Assembly (NCBI RefSeq): GCF_008728515.1
Contig: NC_044981.1
Span: 109,669,702 to 109,733,701 of the forward strand
Source of the DNA: Papio anubis
Lineage: Eukaryota > Chordata > Mammalia > Primates > Cercopithecidae
Direction of reading: 5' to 3'
DNA: 64,000 nt
In this document: positions 1 through 10,719 of the stretch, one piece after another
How the letters are laid out: every line of letters begins with the position of its first letter
Position numbering within the stretch: the first letter of the stretch is position 1
Notes under the pieces: generated by a model
Seen by the model: the letters and a program-made list of their open reading frames with translations, nothing else
What the model was told of the DNA's origin: nothing
The model's database searches: none
Made by a program: the position numbers and the translations under genes

Positions 1-596
1 AAATACATAATATAACATATAAAACAATAAAACTAAGGATTTATGGTTCAAAGAATATCAAAATTTACCCATTGGGGGAGTGTATCTCAATAGATCAATT
101 ACCCCATATTTAATATTGGCAAATTGACTCTGCCTAGATAGATTTCTGTGCAACATGATTTTATACATGTTTCACTAATCAACTGCTAATCTTATGATTA
201 TTTACTGATTAATCTTGAAAAATAAACTAAAATGTGGTTGGCAACTAAACTGCTTTTTCTCCACCAGAAATTGAATTGACTTAACAATGGATAAAAGCTT
301 ATTATTCATCTAAAATTGGTGTTGAATAAAAAGAAAGTCAGAGCCTCCTTTCACCATGTTTGGGAATGTGATCCACTCAGCCCATAAAACTAATCACTGA
401 CAGTGTCTCTCATGCCCTGAAAGTGAATTCCAGGATTCAGAATGACCTGACGTTGACCTCTCACTCAACACATCAAGCAAAAATGTAAATTAATAATACA
501 TAATTTATACTATTCAGTTGTCCAACAAAACATATAGGAAATTCCCATTTAGATGAAGAAGGAATGCTCAGATGTCTGAATTGAAAGGGAGCTTAC
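1..596 (-). other. VIP: VIP intron 2 (partial)
   Basis: This is the 5' part of VIP intron 2, read on the minus strand away from the donor GTAAGC at 596-591. The sequence is AT-rich. I see no exon in it: the next VIP coding exon, which should continue with Leu-Gly-Asp-Arg-Ile-Pro, is not found on the minus strand here and must lie beyond the window edge. No repeat family was recognised with confidence. Confidence 0.75.
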
Positions 597-703
597 CCGA
601 GAGCAGAAGGTGCCCTGTAAAGAGGCCATGCCGACGTCTGTGAGAACAGCACACTGAGAAGGGTCAGAAGCACAAGGAGCTGGGCCTTATTTCTGGTGTC
701 CAT
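597..703 (-). CDS. VIP: VIP coding exon 2: start codon, signal peptide and first pro-region residues (partial gene)
   Basis: First coding exon of vasoactive intestinal peptide, the secreted precursor of VIP and PHM/PHI, which signal through VPAC1/VPAC2 receptors. The ATG is at 703-701. The minus strand encodes 35 codons plus two bases, beginning MDTRNKAQLLVLL, with a hydrophobic signal peptide (about residues 8-20) and a likely cleavage after Thr-Ser-Ala, followed by Trp-Pro-Leu-Tyr-Arg. The acceptor TTTAG precedes the exon (first base 713), so ten bases of 5'UTR precede the ATG; the donor is GG|GTAAGC at 597/596. The exon is 117 bp. The codon split over the junction begins GG, implying Gly where I recall Arg in human, so one substitution is possible. 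The mature hormone exons are outside the window. Confidence 0.95.
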
Positions 704-713
704 TTCTGTGCCT

Positions 714-1927
714 CTAAAGAGAGAGAATCACCTTAGTTCTTCCAACCACAGATGTCACCAGCAAGGTAATTCTGAGTGCCTAGCAGTAATTTTCAATGGC
801 TCTTGAAGAGTTTGTAGAGAGTAATTTTCCTCTTGTAGAAAGAGATAAATTGCAAGATGATACATTCAAAAATCAATATTTCTCTCAGTGACAGGTACTT
901 GAATAAAAAGTAGAATCCTTTTCACCTGCTGTCTGGGCACATGGTTGGCCCCAGTATCTATTGAATGCCATACTTCTATAGTGTTGGAAATAACCCTGGG
1001 GACAATCTTTTCATAACAGGGCTGTACCACCCAGGCTGAGTGTATTTTTTGACGAAGGAAACAGCTTCAAGACATTGATTTTCTTCACTTTAAGATTTCA
1101 GTATCTGATTAATATAAGACTGGGGTATCATCTATTTAATAATTCTTCTGCTCGTGTTTGTACAAATGTATAAATATAATGTGTATGTATACATATAATT
1201 TTTTAAAAGATTTTGGATCTACATTACTTTTTCCTCTTTCAATTGTAGATATTACTGGAAACTTATTTCTTTACACCTGAATTTGAACATCTTAACTCAG
1301 TAGTGAATATTAATACTCAAAATATCACTGAATCATATATTGTCACTGAAATTAATTTTTCCATCAAAGGAAAATATATATTAAAAGCAAAACTTACATT
1401 TCTTGCATTTAATCAACTTACACATTTCATTTCTAGTTTCTAGATTAAAAATTTAGGAGTTCAAGGTCTGTTTCTCTTGCTGCCTATAAAAATTACAAAA
1501 TTTAAACTTAAGGCAAAAAATAAATGCATCTTAGATTCACTTAAGCAACATATGAAATAGGAAAAAAAAGGCACTGTAAAAATAAGTTGAAAATTTCAAA
1601 AGCAAATGTGCCCACTGAAATTTTCAGTCAAAAATCTACATACAAGTAAACTTGGTTTGAAGGAATTATTTTTGAAAATCAGTATTCAGTAAAAGAGCAA
1701 GCAGGGTAAAGCATCTTACAAACAAAAGAATTCAGAAAATCTATCTATATGAGAGAAATTGAAGTATTTCTATCCTTACCAGGTGACTTGAGAAACTTGT
1801 CTTTTTGCTATTGCAAAAGCAGAGCACTATCAAATTCTTTTCAATAGAGAGAAAAATTCAGTATGTTGTAAGAAAAGTTTCAGAGGCAGGAGGGAAAAAG
1901 AAGAGGAAAGGTAAAGTTTTCACTTAC
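714..1927 (-). other. VIP: VIP intron 1
   Basis: The intron lies between non-coding exon 1 and coding exon 2. It runs from donor GTAAGTG (1927-1921) to an acceptor with the pyrimidine-rich tract TTCTCTCTCTTTAG just before 713. It is about 1.2 kb and AT-rich, and no repeat or gene was recognised in it. A 62-codon plus-strand frame at 1805-1993 crosses the exon 1 boundary and is a shadow. Confidence 0.85.
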
Positions 1928-2090
1928 CTTGCCCACTCGTGCTCCCCCGGAGCTGCCTGTTCTGGTTTGTTTTGGAGCTGTCTTAGGTGCTGAAGTCCTG
2001 GGAGTAAGAGGAAGGCTCCACCAGTTCTCTGCCCTTAGCAATGGCTAAGGGTTGGCTGTTACTGCGTGCTGGTGCTTCTCACTCTACCCT
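1928..2090 (-). other. VIP: VIP exon 1 (non-coding 5'UTR); 5' end approximate
   Basis: Non-coding first exon of VIP. Its 3' boundary is the donor AAG|GTAAGTG at 1928/1927. The 5' end is placed about 25-30 bases downstream of the TATA box, near 2085-2092, which gives an exon of about 163 bp, close to the size I recall for human VIP exon 1. The sequence matches the known VIP leader, including a stretch rich in CAGCACC and CCGGGGGAGC. The exact start needs 5' RACE or CAGE. Confidence 0.85.
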
Positions 2091-2113
2091 GACCAGCATT
2101 TCAAAGCCCATCA

Positions 2114-2120
2114 TTTTATA
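2114..2120 (-). promoter_or_regulatory. VIP: VIP TATA box
   Basis: TATAAAA on the minus strand, about 28 bases upstream of the inferred VIP start and about 43 bases downstream of the CRE. The context CCCTATAAAATGATGGGC matches the VIP proximal promoter. Confidence 0.9.
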
Positions 2121-2162
2121 GGGCTTATACTTGGGACTGAGCAATCACAAAGCGCTCTGAAA

Positions 2163-2179
2163 GACGTCACAGTGTGACG
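2163..2179 (-). promoter_or_regulatory. VIP: VIP cAMP response element (paired CGTCA half sites)
   Basis: On the minus strand this reads CGTCACACTGTGACGTC: one CGTCA and one opposed TGACG within 17 bases. It is the cAMP/CREB response element for which VIP is a textbook case, about 75-90 bases upstream of the start. The human element as I recall it has CGTCAT where this has CGTCAC, so both CGTCA cores are kept. It is expected to confer cAMP and depolarisation-responsive transcription. Confidence 0.93.
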
Positions 2180-4780
2180 GCCATGGGATGAATAGTGCTT
2201 GAAGTTCTTACTTAATTGTCATTATGTCTAATTTATATAAGTTTATAGTGAGTAACTTCAAGATGTAAGATAAGAGGAAATTTACTTTTGTTTAAACAAA
2301 CAAAGTAGCAAGCTCAATGTGAAATGTTTTAACCTTTACTTAATTGTAGTGAAATAAGAAAATGATTGTAGTGCTATAGCCATGGCCACTGGGATTCCTT
2401 CAGAAAATAAAGACTTCATGTGTAGAAACAAATGCAGAAAGCAACAAACACTTACGTTCATTATGCTTATAAATATGTAACTATACTTTATTACCAAATA
2501 CCAATTCTGTTAATATTTTTAATTTGTATGCTATTCATATAGATCCAGATTTAATCTTTCTTGAAATCTATCCTAACTTTAAAAGCTCTAGAGATAACTT
2601 TCACCTTTCTATTATTACATTTCCTTTTTGTTGAAACTAATCCCAAGATAAATGTTTCAGAAAGTCTCTAAGATAGTAAGATATACACGCTGTTGTACAA
2701 AGCAGTAGAAGTAGTGCTATTTCGTATTTGTATAAAAAGGCACAATTCCCAATGCACTTTTACATACACTGTGTCAAATGTTCCAAAAAATAAATTGTTG
2801 TCAGACTGTATACCTCAAGGAATTTAATTATCTTTTCTTTTTAAAGGTTTTCCTCATCACTTTTATAAGTCTTTGCATAATGTAGAATTAGTTTTCTACC
2901 CTCACCCCCAATGCACACACACATACTCAAACCAGTTTGGAACATCTCTGATTCAATCACTTGACAGGTGGCTTCAAATAATTAGTTGAAAAACATTTAT
3001 GTAGTACTTTGATAAATACTTCACTTCTATTTGTGGATTTGTAACTAAAGGTAGCTTAGTACGCATTCAATCAGAGTTTAAGGTAAAAAATGCAGCCACA
3101 TGAAAAATTTGCTAAACAACAGAGTAAAATGTCATTTTTCCTTTTGTGTTAAAGAATTTCTGCCATGTGTATTATTTTTACATTTTGTTTGTAAGTTTCA
3201 TAAGAAAGAATGACTTTATAGTCCTCTTTCTTCTACTTTAAGATTTTAGTATCTATTTGCTTCATTCAAAGTCAGACTGATCCAGTAAAAGACTATCCTG
3301 CTATGCTTAATCATATTTTCTAATCCAGTTACCAGAAAAATTAAATGAATTAAATTTCAAAATGTCTGGAAATTTGTTTCCCAGTTGACAGCTCTGACTT
3401 AAGCCAGAGTTCCTGTGGCTTAATTCCAGGAAATCTTTTTTTACCTGATTATTACAAACTAGAGGTTGAAATGGCTCTCATATGGAATTTTTTTATCCTT
3501 AGCTCTTCATCACCCAATTCTTAGTGAATCAATTTTATTTAAGAGCAGCAACGGCAAAGCAACTTAATTGAGGGTCACAGACAAATTACTGCTGAATGAT
3601 AAGAAGAAAAATTTTAAACATAAAAGATGTAAAGCTGATTATTATTTGGCCTAGGCAAGCACTTAGCATTTACAAAGAGTAACTATAGTGGCTTTTTTCA
3701 ATAGAAAAGACAGTTGCTTCTATAATAATAATAATAAACTAAAATAAAAAGAAATAATTCAATTTTATTACCTCTGAATAAAAGTAAACTTAATGAAAGA
3801 ACTGCATTTTCTCTTACGAATTTAAACTAGAAAGCAAAACAATTTGAAAATGGAACCATAGCACCATCTGCAGGTTCAAAGTTTTAATTCACAGATTTTA
3901 TAAAATTGTGTTTATTTTTTTCTTTTCTTTCAAGGAAATGAATTGTAAACCAGAGGTCCTTTAACCGGCTTAACTTATGGATGCTTACAGAAAAAATAAA
4001 CATAAAAAAAAGTACTGCAGTTGAATTTATCCTGAATTCTCGGTTACCATAAAACTTAGTAAATAAATACAAAAATACAAATGTGAATTTACTCTTTAAA
4101 TCTGTCTTTTCCGTACTTTGACATATTCTTCCATAATTTGCCTACATTTCTGGCAACGTTTATTTTTGCCTTACGCCTTCTTAGTAAAGTGGTGTTTGTA
4201 ATAAGGGGAACTATAATTCATTTATATGGGTAGAAAAATCTTCAAGATCCTTCTTTTACAGATAAGTAAACTGATCTCCAGAAAGTTTCAGTAATTTTTG
4301 CCACTCAGGTGGTTAATAATAAATACGAGACTGGAAGATAGACTGTCTGATTTTGAGTCAGCACTCCTTCAGTTTAGAATTGGTAATATTCTGTAATTGT
4401 TACTATCACCATTTTGATGCTAGCAGGTCAGATATGGACACTGACAGCTCATAAAAATATTGGTATCTCCTCTCCCCTTTTTCACCAACAGAACCAAGAG
4501 CAGGGAAATAAAACTGGCATTCTAAATTCAAACGTAGTGGATGCAAGGGAATTAGATGGAAGGGATTTTTAAGCTCAGGATATTAGCAGACATCCAAATT
4601 TGCCTTTTTTTCTTTAGTGCAATATGCTAATAGAGGGTCCATATTCTTCTTATGGATTAAATGCCTAAGCTTATGCTCTTCTGCCTCTTTGTATGATGGT
4701 TTTACCTGCCTAATTTCCCCTGTTTCACCTCCAGTCCTGAGACCTAGCCAGTGTCTACCATGGTAATCCTGGGTGGGTGA
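2180..4780. other. VIP 5' flank, largely unique AT-rich sequence
   Basis: This region has no coding signal. It is AT-rich and mostly free of young repeats, which fits a conserved neuropeptide regulatory flank. A short stretch at about 4240-4375 resembles an old MIR/L2-type repeat (tracts like ACAGATAAGTAAACTGA). The STAT-type site at 3424 is listed separately. Confidence 0.6.
3424..3432. promoter_or_regulatory. STAT-type palindrome at about -1.33 kb of VIP
   Basis: TTCCAGGAA, a perfect TTCNNNGAA STAT-binding palindrome, lies about 1,335 bases upstream of the inferred VIP start. From recall, the human VIP cytokine response element (CNTF/LIF response via STATs) lies at about -1.33 to -1.15 kb, so spacing and motif agree. 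Assigning function is inference; the motif itself is seen. Confidence 0.6.
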
Positions 4781-4788
4781 GTCTAGAT

Positions 4789-5423
4789 CAGAGGTCTGGA
4801 AACTACAGGCTGTGAGCTAAATAGACTGACCCCTCTGGGTTTTGTTTGTTTGTTTCTTCATTAATTTGTTTTTGTTTGTTTATGTCTTTCAAGCTAAGAA
4901 GGGTGTTTATATTTTTAAATGGTTAAAAAAATTAAATGAACTTTTTGTGACACATGACAATTATATTTTATTATTTTATTTTATTTTGAGATGGAGTCTC
5001 ATGTACTCTGCCATCCAGGCTGGAGCACAGCAGTGCAATCTTGGTGCACTGCAACCTCTGCCTCCTGGATTCAAGTGATTCTTGTGCCTCAGCCCCCAGA
5101 GTAGCTGGGATCACTGGTGCCCACCATGTTGGCCAAGTTGTGGTCTGGAACTCCTGAGCTCAAGTGATCTGCCTGCCTCAGACTCCCAAAGTGCTGGGAT
5201 TACAGGTGTGAGCCACCTTACCTGGCCAAAACTTATATATAATTTAAACATCAGTGTCCACAAATAAAGTTTTATTGGAACAGAAAAACATTTCTTCATA
5301 TATGTATTCTCTATAGTTGCTTTTGTGCTACAACGGCAAGGTTGGATAGTTGCAACAAACTGCACAGCTCTCAAAGGTTAAAATAAGTACTATTTGGTCT
5401 TTCACAAAAAAAGTTTTTCAATC
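4789..5423 (+). mobile_element. hAT-Charlie-type non-autonomous DNA transposon, split by an Alu
   Basis: The element starts CAGAGGTCTGGAAACTACAG and continues after the Alu with ATAAAGTTTTATTGGAACAG, GTTGCTTTTGTGCTACAACGG and a terminal AAAAAGTTTTTCAATCC. This matches the common mammalian hAT MITE with ends CAGGGGTC...GACCCCTG. Flanks are GTCTAGAT (4781-4788) and CTCTAGAT (5424-5431), an 8-bp target duplication with one mismatch, as expected for hAT. The inserted Alu occupies 4960-5227. I do not assign a family name. Confidence 0.75.
4960..5227 (-). mobile_element. Alu SINE (antisense), inside the hAT element
   Basis: The minus-strand Alu shows TTTTGAGATGGAGTCTC at the tail side, GGCTGGAGC, TGCCTCAG and GTGCTGGGATTACAGG, ending CCTGGCC. 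Part of the left arm is deleted. Small ORFs on both strands here are Alu frames. Confidence 0.95.
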
Positions 5424-5518
5424 CTCTAGATCCTCCTCTTTGCAGATATTTAAGATGACATGTTTGCTTTAATATTCTTAAATCCAGTATCTTTCAATAA
5501 CTTGTATTAGGAAATACA

Positions 5519-5785
5519 CATTTGTGTATATATATATTTTATATACCTAATGTATAATGTATTATGTGCTGTATATATGTATATATACATAAATAAATAT
5601 ATCCTATACAATATATTATACATGTATGTATGTATAACATACAGAATGTATACATACATTTAATATACATGTATACTTTTACTAAAAGTATACATTTGCA
5701 TAAGATGTATATACATATGTATATTTGTATAGCATATTAAAAGTTTATATATTTAAAGCATATATATTAGAGTATATATAAACAC
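5519..5785. repeat. TA/TATG-rich simple repeat
   Basis: About 270 bases of degenerate (TA)n, (TATG)n and (TACA)n with many short self-complementary segments. It is a low-complexity tract in the VIP flank. Confidence 0.85.
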
Positions 5786-6334
5786 TTTCAATTCTTTTAA
5801 CTTAGAAAATTTGAATTTATTTCAGGATTTTGTATTCTTGTCATATTAGTGATTTGATGAAAATAATGTTACAAAAAAGGTCAATTTTCCCTTTAAAGTT
5901 ACCTATTAGAATTCATTCTGGAATCTAAAATTATATCAGCAAATATAAAGGAAAACAAGTAATGATCTAAATGATATGATTGAGGACAACTTCTCCCTTA
6001 ACTCCAGAACCTTGTTATCTGTCCCACTTACTGATGCTGAGAAGTTTAGAGAAAATTATTCCTTTGTCTCAGAATTTTCTTGCTTCAAATCGAATTAGAT
6101 GTAGAAAGAATAATGTGCAAGTGCTGCAAGTCATTTGAACTTTATTAGGGTTGTATTTATCAGATGATTTCCTGAAAATAGATTTCAAAAAGAAGGCTGT
6201 AGAGAAATCACAAGAACACAAAATACTAGGATGTGGAAGTTGAAAAATAGAGTATTAAAGATTTTAAAACCAATTTTATCTACTTCACGATGTCATCTCT
6301 TACATATGTGTTCCCCCACCACGTAGAGTATTTC

Positions 6335-6660
6335 TCCCTTATCTATAGTTTCTCTTTCCGTGATTTCAGTTACCCGTGGTCAACAGCAGTCTGAAAATAT
6401 TAATGGAAAATTCCAGAAATAAACCATGTATTCGTTTTAAATTGTGTGCCATTCCAAATAGCATGATGAAATCTTCTGCCATCCTGCCCATTCCAGTCCG
6501 GGATGTGAATCATCCTTTTGTCCTATGTTGTCTATGCTACCTCCCAGGTAGTCACTTAGCCAGTTTGTTGACAGATGGAAAATATATGGTTTATATAGGG
6601 TTAGGTGCTATCAGTGGTTTCAGGCATCTGTCGGAGTGTTGGGAGATGATTGTACACATT
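6335..6660 (+). mobile_element. Tigger-type (pogo/mariner) MITE remnant
   Basis: Recognised from TTTCTCTTTCCGTGATTTCAG, ACCCGTGGTCAAC, AAATTCCAGAAATAAA, GTGAATCATCC and GTTTCAGGCATC, the terminal segments of a common Tigger-derived MITE. The termini are eroded. The 113-codon plus-strand ORF at 6376-6717 lies in this repeat and is not a gene. The element sits about 4.2-4.6 kb upstream of the VIP start. Confidence 0.7.
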
Positions 6661-7424
6661 CCATGTAACCAGACCTTAACTCAATCACATCCTCTGTTTA
6701 CTGTATGGATCCAGTGAAAAACAACTATGTCTAATTTCCAGCTTTTAACCTTAAGAAAGCTGCGGTCTAGATGTTAGAATGAAGATTTGGCAAGAATATT
6801 TTCTGAGTGAGTTCTCATGGCCCCTCTACCACTACATCTTTTCTCCATAGGCCAGGGAAGCACCTCTGAGATGGGGAAGCTGGTGTGAGTTTACGGTAGA
6901 GTGGAAGGGGTGGATGACAGAACCCTGTGTTATCAAGTGTAGGGACTGAACAATAGAGGTTAACTTAGCTTCATTTCACATCTGGTTGACATAAGACAAA
7001 GCAAATCATGGAGAAACACTCTGGATAATGGCACAGGAGACAAACCTGGATGACAGTTGCACACCCTGCTTGGGAAAATCTGAAATGCCATCCAGGGAAC
7101 AAAGAGTGGAAAGGGCCTAGCAAGGGACAGGTTTTAAACAACCTACCAAGAGCCAGTGTGGGTGTCCACACCCAGGGACCAGATGTCACTGAATATTTCA
7201 ATCAATGACAGCCAGCCCTAGATCATCTCCGAAGTGACCAGAGGAAGCCTCCCAGGTTTCATATTGCTCTGTCCTCCCTCAGAACCTTAGATGCTGCTCT
7301 GAGGGAAAAGAGGAGACAAATCCCCTTTCCAAATGTGGAAAGACAAAATTTGAAATGACAGAAAATCTGAAATGACAGAATTTTAAATCTGAAAAGTATT
7401 GCCTTTACCTAGAAATGATTAAGT

Positions 7425-7593
7425 TAAACTTTTTTTCCCCCTAGACTTGGAGTCTCTCTCTGTAACCCAGGCTGGGAGTGCAATGGCACAACTGTAGCTC
7501 ACAGCAGCCTCCAAATCCTGAGCTCAAGTGATCCTCCTATCTCAGCCTCCCATGTCGCCAAAATTACAGGTGTGAGCCACTGCACCTGGCAGA
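7425..7593 (-). mobile_element. Free Alu monomer-type SINE (FLAM/FRAM-like), antisense
   Basis: A single Alu-like arm: GGAGTCTCTCTCTGTAACCCAG, CAAGTGATCCTCC, AAATTACAGGTGTGAGCC, ending GCACCTGGC. No second arm is present. Confidence 0.8.
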
Positions 7594-7699
7594 GGTAAAC
7601 ATTTTTAAAAATAAATTTTTATGTTCATTATATTCTGTGGCCTGTGAAAATATATACTCACTGTTACTTTATAAATGGCCTTGAATAGTGTATGGTCAT

Positions 7700-8460
7700 G
7701 GTTTGCCTGGGAAGAGCCTGCTAGGGACCCTATACCCTACTTAGTGTTAAAACCAGTTTGAAAGAGGCCCTGGGACGAAAGCTTGGTAACTTTGAGCTCT
7801 GTCCTAGAATGGAGCACGGGGGCAAGATGGAGGCCTGCCCTGACCCTGGAGGCCACAAGTCTCACTCCCTCTCTTTGTTCTTCAGTTGTTCTAGCTGGTC
7901 TCCAGTTTTGCCATCTGGTTCCTCACCTTAGGCTTCTCCAACCCATTCTGTGGACCTAATGCTAAGCCTGTTTCTTTCAGTTTGCCTCAGCCCTAGAGGA
8001 CCTCCCAAGAGCCCTGAGTTTCGGCTTACTCTTGGGCGAGATCTGACGCCACAGGCTCTCCCCCCAGCTCCTGCCTCTGCTGGGCACCCTCTCTGCTTTT
8101 CTCCACTGTTTTTGCTTCCTTGAAGGTGACCTTTATGGACTACATCTTCCACACCCTGGTCTTCTGGCTGCTGGCTGGGCTCAGCAAAAAGAGATGTGCT
8201 GGTTGGAAATGAAAGGACCAAAGAGGAGAGAAAGAGAGCTCTGGGTATTTATTCCCCTAGGCCATGGCTTGGAAGAGGCTACATTCCTCCCACAAGATCC
8301 AGTTTCTGTAGGGTGGCCTCTCTCCTGCAGCCCTAGAGGGGCCAACGGCTTCCTGCTGAGGCTCATTCATGGATTACTTGCTACCTCACTACTTCTACCT
8401 CTTTATTAAACTCTCCTCAATTCTACCTCCTTATTAAACTGTCCTCAATTCTTCTTTGGA
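7700..8460. repeat. Unnamed old interspersed repeat, GC-richer than its surroundings
   Basis: Contains GACCTTTATGGACTACATCTTCC, TGGCTGCTGGCTGGGCTCAGC, GGGTATTTATTCCCC and a terminal TTTATTAAACTCTCCTC. I recognise this order as a dispersed mammalian repeat (LTR-like, with a closing AATAAA-free TTATTAAA) but cannot name the family. The end is duplicated in a 28-bp step (8395-8450). ORFs at 7928-8221 and 8181-8409 are incidental. Confidence 0.45.
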
Positions 8461-9540
8461 AAGAGCCTTCGGAGTCCTTCCTGGACCCTTCCTGTTGTAT
8501 TCCCACTCCCACACCCAATATTTAATTTTAGGATTGGATAGCTTCAGAAGGCCTGCACGTTTTAAAATTTTTGGTAGTTTTCATTTGAGTTGGAAGAATT
8601 CTTAAAATAATCAATGTGGGAGCTTGGAGGAAGGGCCTCCTAGCCCCAGGCAGGTCTGTCCAATTGGTGAACAATTGATTTTTGAAGACTAGCTGAAACA
8701 CAAATACATTAGAAGTGCATTCAGACCCTTGACGCTCCTCCAGTCCCTCCAGGAAAAGAAGCTGGATCCTTTGCTGACACAATTCCAGAGAAAAGGTCAA
8801 TGTGCTGCCAGAAGCCAGACACCAAACCATCATGGGGTCTTTGTGAGGAGGTGTAGAGTAGCCTTGGGAAGGAGACTTGAGGCAAACTGGGCCCTGCGTC
8901 TCCAGGGCTGCTGGCGCCTGACCCTCAGGAAAGAAACTCCCTCTGTCAAGGAAGCAGGAGCTGCAGCTATTTGATAAGCTTTTAAAATCACCATTCTTCT
9001 TAATCATCATTCTAATATCCTGTATCTGTAGTCACTTCCCTGTACTTCCAAGTCTGGAACACTAATGTTTTCATTTCTGACTCATAAAACCATCATTTTC
9101 AGCTAGAAAGAATTTAAGGTAATTTAGTCCTGTCACTTTGTTTTGAGACATTTTAGCAACTTCATAACTGAAAAGAGGCAAGTGACTTCCAACGAGTAAC
9201 GGAGCTGAGATCTGGACCTTTCACCTTTCTCTTCAAGTGGGTTGTGAGGACAGCAAATTCAAAACCCACAGAATAGAGCATGGAGAGTGGGGATGGCGGC
9301 GTGGTTGCCTTGCTGCTGTGACCCTCTGGATTTACCGGGATGCTTGAGCAACGTGTAGTGATGATGTTAACAGGCAGTTCAATCAAGTGATTTACATTTG
9401 CTTGGAAATAATTCTTATCCCCAAATGACAACCAAAAGAAATGTTGCTGAGATGCACCCTAACGGGGAGTCGCTTCCTAGGTCCACACTCCTTTCTGTGG
9501 CTGCAGTGCCTCTAGGGTGTCTCAAAGAAATCCCACGCAA
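8460..9540. other. Intergenic sequence without recognised features
   Basis: Mixed-composition sequence. A 160-codon minus-strand open frame (8528-9010) has no similarity that I recognise, no convincing initiation context and no neighbouring splice logic, so it is not called. No repeat family was assigned. Confidence 0.5.
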
Positions 9541-9860
9541 GAGCAGGGCGCAGTGGCTCATACCTATAATCCTAGCCCTTTGAGAGGCTGAGGCAGGTGG
9601 ATTACTTGAGGCCAGGAGTTCAAAACCAGCCTGACCAACATGGCACAACCCTGTCTCTACTAAAAATACAAAAATCAGCCAGGCGTGGCGGTGCATGCCT
9701 GTGTTCCCAGCTACATGGGAGGCTGAGGCAAGAGAATCAAGCAAGAATCGCTTGAATCTAACAGGCAGAGGTTGCAGTGAGCTGAGATCATGTCACTCCA
9801 CTCCAGCCTGGGTGACAGAGCAAGATTCTGTCAAAAAACAAACAAACAGAAACAATCAAA
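9541..9860 (+). mobile_element. Alu SINE
   Basis: Full dimeric Alu beginning GAGCAGGGCGCAGTGGCTCA, with an internal A-rich linker ACTAAAAATACAAAAATCAG, a right arm with a small GCAAGAATC duplication, and a CAAAAAACAAACAAACAG tail. Confidence 0.95.
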
Positions 9861-10038
9861 ATACCATGGAGGGAAAGAGAGAAAGCCACTTTTTCTGTCA
9901 AAATAGGGCTGAGTCTAAGTACTAGACAGAGAAGGCACGGGGTGCTTCTTTCTTCGCTGCATTCACAGGGACTATTCTTGGCATTTTTCTTAATAAGGAA
10001 ATGAGAAACACTTTTTGCAGTCATCAGAGTTTCTAGAA

Positions 10039-10134
10039 ACAGATATCCATGACCTCTTCCTCTGACCATCATACTTATGTGTATAAACAGGTATCAACGA
10101 CCTCTGCCTCTGACCATCATACTTACACGTATAC
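10039..10134. repeat. Diverged 48-bp tandem duplication
   Basis: Two adjacent copies (starting at 10039 and 10087) share TCTGACCATCATACTTA and flanking ACAG(A/G)TATC...GACCTCT, with several substitutions between them. The second copy ends near 10134. Confidence 0.85.
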
Positions 10135-10274
10135 AATCATACGTTAGTGTGATGGGGGAAATCAATGTGGGACTTCAAGTTCTTTGGATGACAAAACTGA
10201 GAATCCACTAAAGAAGGCCCGCCCTCCATTCTCCCTCTCCTGTGCAACTTCTACAGACTCAAATAGGGTTCCAC

Positions 10275-10640
10275 TAGCTCCAACCTTTTTTCTTCCAAGC
10301 TCTTTTCCATAATGCAGCTAAAGTGATCTTCCCCCAGAATGTCTCTAATCATATCATTCTCTTGTGTAAAATCTTTCTATGGTTCCCCATTGCTCTTGAA
10401 GGAAACGGGCTTGCAAGCCTGGATCGCGCTATTCTCATCAATGGCCCCTCATTGTCCCCTCCCCATCCAATCTATTCTCAGCCACGTAGAACAACTTTCA
10501 GGTTCTCAAAAGTACCGTATTCTCCCATGTTTCTGGCTTTTCACACATACCATTTCCTCCCTCAGAAACACCCACTCCAATCTCTTTTTATCCTTCGGGT
10601 CTCAGCTTACGGCAGAACATTTTTTTCCAGGAAGACTGTA
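10275..10640 (+). mobile_element. L2 LINE fragment
   Basis: Degenerate L2 3' region: AAAGTGATCTTCCCC, CATATCATTCTCTTGTG, CTATGGTTCCCCATTGC, TTTCTGGCTTTTCACACATACC and CTTCGGGTCTCAGCTTA. These match the order of L2 consensus segments. The two overlapping plus-strand ORFs (10323-10667 and 10339-10641) are frames within it. Confidence 0.75.
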
Positions 10641-10719
10641 ACCCATTCTCCCATCAAATTTGGGTGAGGTGCTGTGTTTTTGGGCTCTCGTTTAACCCCG
10701 TATTTCCCCCAGCTTAACA

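Noticed and set aside
1..596. Possible VIP exon 3
   Set aside because: The expected Leu-Gly-Asp-Arg-Ile-Pro coding sequence is not found here, so it lies off the window.
6376..6717. 113-codon plus-strand ORF
   Set aside because: It lies within a Tigger MITE and has no protein similarity.
8528..9010. 160-codon minus-strand ORF
   Set aside because: No recognised domain, no splice or promoter context. Chance length is possible in this GC-richer block.
10323..10667. Overlapping 114- and 100-codon ORFs
   Set aside because: Both are frames of an L2 fragment.
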